From: Clostridiales bacterium
GTDB taxonomy: Bacteria > Bacillota > Clostridia > Lachnospirales > Lachnospiraceae
Direction: 5' to 3'
Assembly: GCA_019423835.1 (NCBI GenBank)
Contig: JAHZAR010000012.1
Span: 32,708 to 40,274 of the forward strand
DNA length: 7,567 bases
Both the position numbers and the translations under genes were made by a program. How positions within the stretch are numbered: the first letter of the stretch is position 1; every line of letters starts with the position of its first letter. Below are positions 1 through 5,549 of the stretch, in pieces. Under the pieces are notes generated by a model, which was not told where the DNA came from, searched no databases, and saw only the letters and a program-made list of their open reading frames with translations.

Positions 1-196
1 AGCAGGTCCTGCTTCCTACGGTATGACAGATACCATGGGACGTATGCACTCTGACGCACAGTTCGCTGGCTCCTCCTCCGTTCCGGCCCATGTAGAGATG
101 ATGGGACTGATCGGCGCAGGAAATAACCCGATGGTTGGTATGACAGGTGCTGTAGCGGTAGCCATTGAGGAAGCTGCTAAGGCGGGGAAGTTCTAA
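1..196 (+). CDS. GGGtGRT-family protein, C-terminal 64 residues (5' truncated by window)
   Basis: The reading frame from base 2 is open to TAA at 194-196 and encodes 64 residues beginning AGPASYGMTDTMGRMHSDAQ, followed by FAGSSSVPAHVEMMGLIG and ending EEAAKAGKF. I recognise this from memory as the conserved C-terminus of the GGGtGRT protein family, a roughly 330-residue protein of unknown function common in Clostridia and named for a Gly-rich motif that would lie just upstream of the window edge. The family is a chromosomal housekeeping-type gene rather than a mobile-element gene, so this marks the host side of the junction. Its stop codon is intact and the conserved end appears complete, so the adjoining element sits downstream of the gene rather than disrupting it. 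Confidence 0.85.
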   Translation, partial: AGPASYGMTDTMGRMHSDAQFAGSSSVPAHVEMMGLIGAGNNPMVGMTGAVAVAIEEAAKAGKF

Positions 197-262
197 GAAA
201 TGCCCATTTTATAAGGGGTTCAGAAGTTCTGAGGTGTGCTGAAATGGTGCGAAAATCAGTGT

Positions 263-307
263 GTAGCACACAAGCAGCGCACACGTAGCACACATACGTA
301 GCGCACA
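263..307. repeat. Four short direct repeats, G(T/C)AGC(A/G)CACA; probable integrase arm-type sites at the left element end
   Basis: Four copies of a 10-base unit occur at 263-272 (GTAGCACACA), 274-283 (GCAGCGCACA), 285-294 (GTAGCACACA) and 298-307 (GTAGCGCACA). Start-to-start spacing is 11, 11 and 13 bases, about one helical turn. They lie between the chromosomal gene end and the integrase gene, whose product carries an AP2-like arm-binding N-terminal domain. In Tn916-type systems such domains bind short direct repeats inside the element ends. Calling these arm sites is inference from position, spacing and the integrase domain. The core crossover site cannot be fixed without the right end. 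Confidence 0.55.
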
Positions 308-320
308 AATAGAATGGCAG

Positions 321-375
321 ATAAGAGATGTTTCCCTGAGATTTTCTTGCGAAACATCTCTTATTTTGTTATTTT
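321..375. terminator. Long hairpin terminator overlapping the integrase stop
   Basis: Bases 321-334 pair perfectly with 351-364 (14 bp, AUAAGAGATGTTTC against its complement) around a 16-base loop. On the plus strand the stem is followed at once by the T-rich run TTTGTTATTTT (365-375), the form of an intrinsic terminator that could stop read-through from the chromosomal side. On the minus strand the stem begins within the integrase stop codon (361-363), so it can also end the integrase transcript, although the T-run there is poor. Confidence 0.7.
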
Positions 376-1410
376 GCATATTTCTTTCTGTAACTGTTCT
401 AGGTTTCTGTGAGTGTAGGTCTTTTCTGTAATGTCTGTGATGGCATGGCCTACGATGAGTTTTAAGATATATTCGTCCACATGGCACTCTTTTGCTTTAG
501 TGATGAAGGTATGTCTGGTTTCATGGGGACGATGGGTGAGATTCAGGCGTTTCATCACTTTATTGAATCTGCCCCGGTATTTGTCATAGGTCATATAGGT
601 TCCCTGCTGGCCGTTTTCGTCATTGAACAGATATTCTCTGTCCGGCGAATATCGCCGTTCAATGAGAGGGCAAATCAGGGGATGGATGGGGACAATACGG
701 TTTTTTCCGGCGTCTGTTTTCATACCGCCTTTCATGGTTCTCGCTTCTAGGTCAATGTCGGCGTTTTTCAGAATCGCCAGCTCCTGGGGACGCCAGCCGC
801 TGTAGATTCCAATGAGAATCATATCGGCAAAAGGAACTTCATTAACATTTTCCCAGAGCAGATTGATTTCTTCAGGAGAGAATGGAACGATTTCCCGTTC
901 CGGAGCTTCTCTTTTCACAGCGTTGCAAAGCTGGGCATAATCCTTCTGTACGATTTCATGCTTCATAGCGTATCGGTACATCATATTAAACAGGGATTTG
1001 ATTCTGCCTTTTGCGTCCCGGATGGTTCCTTCCAGATGTTCTACCCGGATGTCTTTCATCCGCATTTTGTATAATGGAGCGCAGTAATTGTAGGCGGCAG
1101 TGACAGTTCGGATACTGGACTTATTCGCCAAGGTAGGAAAATATTCCCGGCTCCACAGTTCATAGACTTCCTCAAAGGTAACGGAGTTGGTCTGAATGTC
1201 ATAAGGGCTTGCGTTGTAATTGGCAAGGGCCTGAATGGCCTCGTCCTTTGTGTGAAAATATCCCAAAGTCACCCGGTTCTGCACCAGCTTTCCTTTCTTC
1301 TCGTTGAAGGCCCATCCCAGTGTGACCACTACCCGCCATGGGTTGCGGCGTTTGCCGGACAGCTTGTAGACGCTTCCGGTTCCGTTTGCCCGTTGTAATG
1401 CTTTCGCCAT
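361..1410 (-). CDS. int: Tyrosine recombinase/integrase with AP2-like arm-binding domain
   Basis: This 349-residue protein should catalyse site-specific integration and excision of the element. Domains in order: an AP2-like arm-DNA-binding region at about 10-65 (GTGSVYKLSGKRRNPWRVVV, then TLGYFHTKDEAIQAL), a helical SAM-like core-binding domain at about 76-165, and the catalytic domain from about 175. The full catalytic set is visible: R207 (SGWRPQEL), K231 (GGMKTDAGK), H296 and R299 (HETRH), H322 (VGHAITD) and nucleophile Y332 (KTYTH). It looks intact and full length. The start ATG (1408-1410) is preceded by an AAAGGA-type ribosome site. It is transcribed toward the element end with its stop 54 bases from the direct repeats, as expected for int beside its attachment site, and lies 51 bases downstream of the repressor gene, probably co-transcribed. 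The arm domain places it with Tn916-like integrases. Confidence 0.95.
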   Translation of the reverse strand: MAKALQRANGTGSVYKLSGKRRNPWRVVVTLGWAFNEKKGKLVQNRVTLGYFHTKDEAIQALANYNASPYDIQTNSVTFEEVYELWSREYFPTLANKSSIRTVTAAYNYCAPLYKMRMKDIRVEHLEGTIRDAKGRIKSLFNMMYRYAMKHEIVQKDYAQLCNAVKREAPEREIVPFSPEEINLLWENVNEVPFADMILIGIYSGWRPQELAILKNADIDLEARTMKGGMKTDAGKNRIVPIHPLICPLIERRYSPDREYLFNDENGQQGTYMTYDKYRGRFNKVMKRLNLTHRPHETRHTFITKAKECHVDEYILKLIVGHAITDITEKTYTHRNLEQLQKEICKITK

Positions 1411-1430
1411 ACGATCATCCTTTCTTTCGG

Positions 1431-1451
1431 TATTTGGTTTTCAAGGAACAC
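1431..1451 (-). promoter_or_regulatory. boxA-like motif in the repressor-integrase gap
   Basis: The minus strand of this gap reads TGTTCCTTGAAAAC followed by CAAATA. This differs at one base from TGTTCTTTGAAAAC, the boxA-type antitermination motif I recall from Bacillus rRNA leaders and spacers. It sits about 25-40 bases upstream of the integrase start, in the transcribed gap after the repressor stop. Whether it binds Nus factors or only resembles boxA is not shown. Confidence 0.35.
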
Positions 1452-1461
1452 TTATCTGCGT

Positions 1462-1986
1462 TCAGTCTAAAGGTTTTTCCTCCACTTCTGTAGCAGAATA
1501 ATAAGCCAGGTCTTTATCCTGTAATTCTTTGTACCGCTGGCTGCTTATGCCGCCATTGTGGTACTGCTCCCGGTACTCAGCAAATTCTTCCAGGAACAGA
1601 CACATATCTGCATTGAAATCTGCTGACTTGTCTTTACCATTGAATGTAATCGAACACTCCCACTCGTCATAATGGGGAGGACGCTTTACGTCAATGCGGA
1701 AATTCAGTCCTTTCACTCTGTCCAGCTTAAAAAGAAAATCCATAATATCTGACAGGCTGCGGATATTCTTTTCATCGTGCTCATAGCCGATCAGGTAAGT
1801 TGATGTGGTATCCAGCACCTTTGCCAGCTCGTTAATCATGGCGATGGAAACTTCAATCTCGCCGCTCTCATATTTCTGGATAGTACGGAGAGATTTGCCC
1901 AGCAACGTGGCAAGTTCTGTCTGATTGATTCCTTTCTTCTTTCTGGCCGCCCGGATTCTCTGGCCGATATTATTTTGATTTGCCAT
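1462..1986 (-). CDS. XRE-family (CI-like) transcriptional repressor
   Basis: This 174-residue protein has an N-terminal helix-turn-helix at about residues 8-65: IGQRIRAARKKKGINQTELA, then TLLGKSLRTIQKYESGEIEV. This is the classic HTH_3/XRE layout, with the recognition helix around SLRTIQKYESG and the closing LAKVLDTTSTYLIGY. The C-terminal ~100 residues (from about 75, SLSDIMDFLF) match no domain I recognise, and no LexA-type Ser-Lys protease signature was seen. The start at 1984-1986 is chosen because GGAGGTG lies just upstream and homology begins there; a longer open frame would run back through the divergent promoters. It is divergent from a small HTH gene, like a phage CI/Cro switch, and probably represses the rightward promoter and controls int downstream. 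Confidence 0.88.
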   Translation of the reverse strand: MANQNNIGQRIRAARKKKGINQTELATLLGKSLRTIQKYESGEIEVSIAMINELAKVLDTTSTYLIGYEHDEKNIRSLSDIMDFLFKLDRVKGLNFRIDVKRPPHYDEWECSITFNGKDKSADFNADMCLFLEEFAEYREQYHNGGISSQRYKELQDKDLAYYSATEVEEKPLD

Positions 1987-2007
1987 TTTCAGTTCACCTC
2001 CATTTTT

Positions 2008-2036
2008 ATCATAACATAAAGAAATACGAATTACAA
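2008..2036 (-). promoter_or_regulatory. Leftward promoter for repressor and integrase
   Basis: On the minus strand TTGTAA (plus coordinates 2031-2036) is separated by 17 bases from TATGAT (2008-2013), close to the sigma-A consensus and 22 bases before the repressor start. The spacer contains ATACGAAT (2024-2031), a 7/8 match to the ATACGTAT palindromes on the other side, which suggests autoregulation. Confidence 0.6.
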
Positions 2037-2059
2037 GTACATATTTATATGAAAATATC

Positions 2060-2088
2060 TTGACATATGAAGTAAACATACGTATAAT
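2060..2088 (+). promoter_or_regulatory. Perfect-consensus rightward sigma-A promoter
   Basis: TTGACA at 2060-2065, a 17-base spacer and TATAAT at 2083-2088 match the vegetative promoter consensus exactly. Transcription would start near 2095 and read the small HTH gene at 2135, then the next small gene. Such a strong promoter in an integrated element implies tight repression. The palindrome ATACGTAT at 2078-2085 overlaps the -10 box. Confidence 0.85.
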
Positions 2089-2112
2089 AAAATATGAACT
2101 AATAATACGTAT
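2078..2112. promoter_or_regulatory. Candidate operators: two ATACGTAT palindromes
   Basis: Identical 8-bp palindromes lie at 2078-2085 and 2105-2112, 27 bases apart. The first overlaps the -10 element of the rightward promoter and the second lies just past the expected start point. A 7/8 variant (2024-2031) is in the leftward promoter. The repressor or the Cro-like protein is the obvious candidate ligand. Assignment is inference, and AT-rich DNA makes chance partly plausible. Confidence 0.5.
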
Positions 2113-2134
2113 TTTTGCAGAAAGGAGGATAACT

Positions 2135-2329
2135 ATGAGACTAAACGAAACAAAAATGCAGATTTTGATGGGTGAGCAGGAAATGAATATCCGTATGCTG
2201 GCAGAGCGGAGCGGTGTTTCCCGGCAAACCATCTCCTGTATCAAAGCCGGAAAAAGCTGTTCGCCGGTGGTGGCCTGCAAGCTGGCCGAAGCTCTGGGCG
2301 TAACAGTAGAAACCATTTTAAAGCAGTAG
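2135..2329 (+). CDS. Small XRE/Cro-like helix-turn-helix protein
   Basis: The protein is 64 residues and essentially only an HTH domain: MNIRMLAERSGVSRQTISCI, then KAGKSCSPVVACKLAEALGV, then TVETILKQ. The recognition helix is around VSRQTISCIKAG. The start at 2135 is set by AAAGGAGG at 2121-2128 six bases upstream; an in-frame ATG-like extension back to 2060 would cover the promoter and is rejected. It is the first gene after the strong rightward promoter and faces the larger XRE repressor, so a Cro-like antagonist role or an excision/regulatory role fits. Which of these applies cannot be told from sequence. Its stop overlaps the ribosome site of the next gene. Confidence 0.82.
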   Translation: MRLNETKMQILMGEQEMNIRMLAERSGVSRQTISCIKAGKSCSPVVACKLAEALGVTVETILKQ

Positions 2330-2339
2330 GAGGATTTGA

Positions 2340-2594
2340 ATGGAGAAAACCAGATACTATGTAGAATTACCGCCGTTTACCGGAAGAAATGTGCCTGTGG
2401 GAGAAATCGCAAAGGCAATCGGGAAAGACGCACAGTATATCCGCTACGGCCTTCAGAAAGGAATCTTTTCCTTTGGATATGCAATCAAACTGGAAAATTC
2501 ATCAGAGTACAACTACTATTGTCCAGACCGGAAAGTCTGGGAAGAAACAGGTTATTTCAGACAGGAGGATAAGAAAGAAAAAACCCTTGCGTAG
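2340..2594 (+). CDS. Small DNA-binding/excisionase-like protein of Firmicutes mobile elements
   Basis: This 84-residue protein begins MEKTRYYVELPPFTGRNVPV, continues GEIAKAIGKDAQYIRYGLQK and has a YYCPDRKVWEETGYF segment. The middle (about residues 20-40) reads as a helix-turn-helix. From memory, near-identical small proteins with the YYVELPPFTGRNVPV opening recur in Clostridia conjugative and mobilizable elements beside the ATPase found here and are annotated only as HTH or DNA-binding proteins. An excisionase or accessory role is inference. The start at 2340 is preceded by AGGAGG (2328-2333), which shares bases with the previous stop, so the two genes are probably translationally linked. 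Its stop codon lies in the loop of a terminator-like hairpin. Confidence 0.8.
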   Translation: MEKTRYYVELPPFTGRNVPVGEIAKAIGKDAQYIRYGLQKGIFSFGYAIKLENSSEYNYYCPDRKVWEETGYFRQEDKKEKTLA

Positions 2595-2609
2595 CAGGCA
2601 AGAGTTTTT
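2579..2609 (+). terminator. Terminator-like hairpin after the small DNA-binding gene
   Basis: AAAAACCCTTGC (2579-2590) pairs with GCAAGAGTTTTT (2598-2609), 11 of 12 positions, around a 7-base loop that holds the TAG stop of the upstream gene. The T-run is on the 3' arm as in an intrinsic terminator. It would reduce transcription into the ATPase gene unless translation or another factor prevents folding. Confidence 0.65.
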
Positions 2610-2625
2610 CACAGCAACAGGGGCG

Positions 2626-2668
2626 AGCCGCCGTTACCGTATCTCACAATACCAGTATAGCGGCGGCT
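2626..2668 (+). other. GC-rich stem in the ATPase leader
   Basis: AGCCGCCG (2626-2633) pairs perfectly with CGGCGGCT (2661-2668) across a 27-base loop, and a few flanking G-T/A-T pairs can extend it. No T-run follows, so it is not a terminator. It ends about 28 bases before the ATPase ribosome site and could be a leader RNA structure or a protein-binding site. Confidence 0.45.
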
Positions 2669-2710
2669 TCTCCAAAAAGCAAGATATAATTTTTGAAGGA
2701 GGTGCCGAAG

Positions 2711-3694
2711 TTGGCAGAAAAGAAGCCGGAAGAACTAAAATTGATTACCATGGAAGAAATACAGGAAGAAAAGGTGGAATGGCTGCTTTATCCGTTCATC
2801 CCTTATGGGAAAGTCACCATTATTCAGGGAGATCCTGGAGAAGGAAAGACAACGATGGTGCTGCAGCTGATTGCCAGACTGACCAGAGGGGAAGCCATAT
2901 TCCCGGAAGAAGAAACAGAAAATCAAGCAGAATCAGAAAGAACCCCCATTACCGTTCTGTATCAGACGGCGGAGGATGGTTTGGGCGATACCATTAAACC
3001 CAGACTGACCGCTGCCGGAGCCGATTGCAGCAAGGTGATTGTTATTGACGACAGAGAAAAGGCCCTTACTATGATGGATGAGCGTCTGGAAGCTGCTATA
3101 AAGGAAACAGCCGCCCGTCTGGTGGTCTTAGACCCCATACAGGGTTATCTGGGCGCTGATGTGGATATGAACAGGGCCAATGAAATTCGCCCAGTGATGA
3201 AGCGGATCAGTGCCCTTGCAGAGAAGTATCACTGTGCGATTGTGCTGATCGGTCATATGAATAAATGCTCTGGAGGAAAGTCTTCTTATCGCGGCCTGGG
3301 TTCCATTGATTTTCAGGCAGCAGCCCGAAGCGTTCTGGTGGTAGGCAGAGTGAAAGATGATGAACAGGTGCGTGTGGCTTGCCACATTAAAAGCTCGCTG
3401 GCCCCGGAGGGAACACCTATCGCCTTCCGGCTGGATAAGGAAAACGGATTTGAATGGATTGGCGAATATGAAATCAGCGCCGATGAACTCCTGTCCGGGG
3501 AACGCAGGGGCCAGAAAACCAGAAACGCGAAAGAATTTTTGAAAGAGATTCTGACAGACGGACAGAAGACCTATGCCGAGATCGATGCCGCAGCAAAGGA
3601 AAAAGGAATCAAGAAAAAGACCTTGTGGAATGCCAAAAAAGAACTGAATATTGATTCCGTCAAAATCGGAAGCCAGTGGTACTGGATGATGTAG
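2711..3694 (+). CDS. RecA/RadA-fold AAA ATPase (RepA-like helicase family) with C-terminal winged-helix-like tail
   Basis: This 327-residue cytoplasmic P-loop ATPase has Walker A GDPGEGKT at residues 40-47, Walker B-like RLVVLDP with D141, and the conserved stretch VLIGHMNKCSGGKSSYRGLG followed by SIDFQAAARSVLVVGR, as in the AAA_25/RepA hexameric helicase group. The last ~60 residues (TYAEIDAAAKEKGIKKKTLW, ending SQWYWMM) resemble a winged helix as in plasmid RepA-type proteins. I choose TTG at 2711 because AAGGAGG (2696-2702) lies eight bases upstream; TTG 2693 and GTG 2702 overlap or adjoin that site. Proteins like this sit between the regulators and the relaxase in many Firmicutes IMEs. 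A helicase role in replication or transfer is likely, but no replication origin was identified. Confidence 0.85.
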   Translation: MAEKKPEELKLITMEEIQEEKVEWLLYPFIPYGKVTIIQGDPGEGKTTMVLQLIARLTRGEAIFPEEETENQAESERTPITVLYQTAEDGLGDTIKPRLTAAGADCSKVIVIDDREKALTMMDERLEAAIKETAARLVVLDPIQGYLGADVDMNRANEIRPVMKRISALAEKYHCAIVLIGHMNKCSGGKSSYRGLGSIDFQAAARSVLVVGRVKDDEQVRVACHIKSSLAPEGTPIAFRLDKENGFEWIGEYEISADELLSGERRGQKTRNAKEFLKEILTDGQKTYAEIDAAAKEKGIKKKTLWNAKKELNIDSVKIGSQWYWMM

Positions 3695-3699
3695 TGAGG

Positions 3700-3748
3700 A
3701 AGATGGCAAGATTCCCTGTTTCTGGGGAAAGGGGAATCTTGCTATCTT
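3700..3748. other. Long imperfect hairpin after the ATPase gene
   Basis: Bases 3700-3717 pair with 3731-3748 over 18 positions, including two G-T pairs (AAGATGGCAAGATTCCCT against GGGGAATCTTGCTATCTT), around a 13-base loop (3718-3730). It starts six bases past the ATPase stop. No T-run follows, so it may be a weak terminator, an mRNA 3' stabiliser or an outer part of the transfer origin. Confidence 0.6.
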
Positions 3749-3841
3749 GACTGCCGGTGAAGAAGTCTGAACGAATTAGCTTATTCACTCAAGGCAGGCA
3801 CACGCCGACCAAAGAGAGGCGATCCCCGGTAGGGCGCAAAG

Positions 3842-3932
3842 GCAGCTTTTGATGGACGGTACGGCTGTCAAAAGTGCTTTTGCGTTACTTTCAGCGAAAG
3901 TAACAAAGCCTTATGGCGGCTTAAACGCCGCC
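3842..3932 (+). other. oriT: Candidate origin of transfer (oriT) with a hairpin cluster upstream of the relaxase
   Basis: Several inverted repeats are packed just before the relaxase gene. CTTTTGA (3846-3852) pairs with TCAAAAG (3868-3874). GTTACTTTC (3884-3892) pairs perfectly with GAAAGTAAC (3896-3904) over a 3-base loop, and GCTTT (3876-3880) with AAAGC (3905-3909) extends that stem past a 3-base bulge. GGCGGC (3915-3920) pairs with GCCGCC (3927-3932). MobV relaxases, including Pre/MobM of pMV158, act at inverted-repeat oriT sites immediately upstream of their own gene, so position and structure fit. The nick site cannot be assigned from sequence. Confidence 0.5.
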
Positions 3933-3958
3933 CGTATCAGTTGAAGGAGGACAAGTCT

Positions 3959-5200
3959 ATCGAAAGGTCAATCAGCGGAATGGTAGGGAAAGGTTCCCTT
4001 ACACACAACAGCAGAGCATTTAAGGCGAAAAATGTCAAAGAGGATTATACTCAGCACAATGTTGAATACTGCAACGAAAATATTAAAGCAGTATATCACG
4101 AATTGTTTGATGAAGCCCTAGAACGATACAATGCGAAGCAGACACGCAGCGACAGAAAGATAGCAGATTATTACGAAAAGATTCGCACTTCCAAACAGGA
4201 AAAACTATTTCATGAGGTTATTTTCCAGATTGGAAATAAGGACGATATGAATGCACGAAGCCAGAATGGTGAACTGGCGAAAGAAATTCTGGATGAGTAT
4301 ATGAAAGAATTTCCAAAGAGAAATCCCAATCTTAGAGTGTTCTCAGCACATCTTCACATGGACGAAGAAACACCGCACCTTCACATTGATTTCGTTCCCT
4401 TTGTGACAGGGAGCAAAAGAGGTCTTGATACCAGAGTTTCCTTAAAGCAGGCCCTGGCTTCTCAGGGATTCAAAGGCGGCACACGGCAGGCCACAGAACA
4501 GAGTCAGTGGATGGAAGCGGAAAAGAAGGAACTGGCAAAGGTAATGGAGCGCCATGGCGTAATCTGGAAGCAGTTGGGAACACACAGGAAACATCTGAGA
4601 GTGCTGGATTTTCAGAAACAGGAGCGTGAAAAAGAGGTGGTGGCGCTTACTGCTCAAAAGGAAGAAATCAGCCAGAGTATCACAGAAATGCAGGCTGCTG
4701 CCGACGGTGAAAAAAGAAATTTACAAGAATTGCAGGAGCAGAAGGCTGCCATGCAGAAAGAGATTCGGAAAATGTCATCCGATAAAAAGCTGACAGAGAA
4801 GAATATCCATGTAATTCGTGAAGATCCGGCATGGCAGCTGCCGGAGCCGGGGGTGGTGACAACGGCAAAATCTTACCGGGATAAAAAGGCCATTCCTTTG
4901 TTGGAGAAAGTAAAGGAAACGCTGGTGTCGGCGCTGATCCGGAATGTACAACTTACAGAAATGATCGAGAAGCTGAAACATCAGATAGAACAACTGCAAA
5001 GAAGCAATCATTCACTGGAAGTCAAAGCTGACCGATTGGAGAAAGAAAATACTGATTTGCAGGTGCAAAGCCGGAATTTCCGATACTTGAAAGCAGAGCT
5101 TGGAGAACAGAGAGTTTCTGAAATTATAGAGAACCGGAAGGCGGCAGAAGTGCCTGTTACGGATTCCATACACCGAAAAAGGAAGGAGGTATCACTGTGA
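3959..5200 (+). CDS. mobV: MobV/Pre family relaxase (mobilization protein)
   Basis: This protein should nick oriT and lead the strand during mobilization. The N-terminal Mob_Pre domain (about 1-200) shows motif I HNSR (residues 16-19) and the metal-binding motif HLHMDEETPHLH (131-142), followed by IDFVPFVTGSKRGLDTRVSL. The C-terminal half from about 215 is rich in Glu, Lys and Gln and reads as a long coiled coil, usual for MobV. Start choice is unusual. A strong AAGGAGG (3944-3950) ends eight bases before ATC at 3959, and the protein from there reads (M)ERSISGMVGKG, matching relatives that as I recall begin MERSIS. TTG at 3941 lies upstream of that ribosome site; the ATG at 3980 has only a weak site. 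So initiation is probably at ATC (413 residues), with 3941 or 3980 as alternatives. A small gene overlaps the stop. Confidence 0.9.
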   Translation: MERSISGMVGKGSLTHNSRAFKAKNVKEDYTQHNVEYCNENIKAVYHELFDEALERYNAKQTRSDRKIADYYEKIRTSKQEKLFHEVIFQIGNKDDMNARSQNGELAKEILDEYMKEFPKRNPNLRVFSAHLHMDEETPHLHIDFVPFVTGSKRGLDTRVSLKQALASQGFKGGTRQATEQSQWMEAEKKELAKVMERHGVIWKQLGTHRKHLRVLDFQKQEREKEVVALTAQKEEISQSITEMQAAADGEKRNLQELQEQKAAMQKEIRKMSSDKKLTEKNIHVIREDPAWQLPEPGVVTTAKSYRDKKAIPLLEKVKETLVSALIRNVQLTEMIEKLKHQIEQLQRSNHSLEVKADRLEKENTDLQVQSRNFRYLKAELGEQRVSEIIENRKAAEVPVTDSIHRKRKEVSL

Positions 5201-5502
5201 CAGATATGGAGAAAAAGATTATGCTACGGCTTTGTGCCAAAGTCATAGAATATATGGATTTTGAAACAGACCCGGAGGCAGAACGGCTGGTAAACTGGGT
5301 GATACTGGATAATCAGAGAAAGCAAAATAACAATGAAATTCGTTCTTTGATGGCAGAGTATAAGAAAAGTGAGCCGGAACGGAGGGAAAGCATTCATGCG
5401 GCCATCAAACGGGGAAAGGAGATATGCGACCGGAGAGATGAGTTATATGAGAGCCAGCAGGAAATAAAGCATAAGCTGTGGAAGCTGGAACGGGAAATTT
5501 GA
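5197..5502 (+). CDS. Small helical protein coupled to the relaxase gene, function unknown
   Basis: This 101-residue, highly charged protein begins MTDMEKKIMLRLCAKVIEYM. It is predicted by eye to be nearly all helical, with a Lys/Glu/Arg-rich second half (RRESIHAAIKRGKEICDRRD, then LYESQQEIKHKLWKLEREI) suggesting a coiled coil. No signal peptide or membrane segment is visible and I recognise no family. GTG at 5197 overlaps the relaxase TGA (GTGA) and GGAAGGAGG (5181-5189) lies upstream, so translation is coupled to the relaxase. The coupling suggests a mobilization accessory factor, perhaps a relaxase partner, but this is inference only. Confidence 0.7.
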   Translation: MTDMEKKIMLRLCAKVIEYMDFETDPEAERLVNWVILDNQRKQNNNEIRSLMAEYKKSEPERRESIHAAIKRGKEICDRRDELYESQQEIKHKLWKLEREI

Positions 5503-5525
5503 TTTTTCCTTGAGTGTAATAAGCA

Positions 5526-5543
5526 CATGGCGCTAGCGCCATG
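5526..5543. repeat. 18-bp perfect palindrome
   Basis: CATGGCGCTAGCGCCATG is self-complementary with no spacer, 23 bases past the end of the small mob-operon gene. With no loop it is better suited to be a dimeric protein site than an RNA hairpin, but it could also form a stem in RNA ahead of the terminator. The ligand is unknown. Confidence 0.6.
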
Positions 5544-5549
5544 ATGGAG

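Noticed and set aside
263..307. CRISPR-like repeats
   Set aside because: The units are only 10 bases with 0-3 base gaps and no spacers, and no cas genes are visible.
209..487. 92-residue minus-strand open frame over the junction and integrase end
   Set aside because: It has low-complexity His/Arg/Cys-rich composition, covers the hairpin and direct repeats, overlaps the integrase 3' end in another frame and matches nothing known.
1987..2316. N-terminal extension of the XRE repressor to 2316
   Set aside because: It would read through both divergent promoters and the Cro-like gene; the ATG at 1984-1986 has GGAGGTG and starts at the HTH domain.
2685..2690. TATAAT as a promoter for the ATPase gene
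   Set aside because: The start point would fall in the ribosome binding site, leaving almost no leader, and no good -35 is seen.
2389..2997. 202-residue plus-strand open frame
   Set aside because: It runs across the small DNA-binding gene, the terminator-like hairpin and the ATPase start in another frame, is Arg/Ser-rich and has no ribosome site.
3128..3709. 193-residue minus-strand open frame
   Set aside because: It lies wholly antisense to the ATPase gene, which has clear Walker motifs; the composition is that of a shadow frame.
2340..5502. Self-replicating plasmid instead of an integrated element
   Set aside because: The RepA-like ATPase and MobV would fit a plasmid, but the chromosomal gene tail beside an integrase with arm repeats favours integration.
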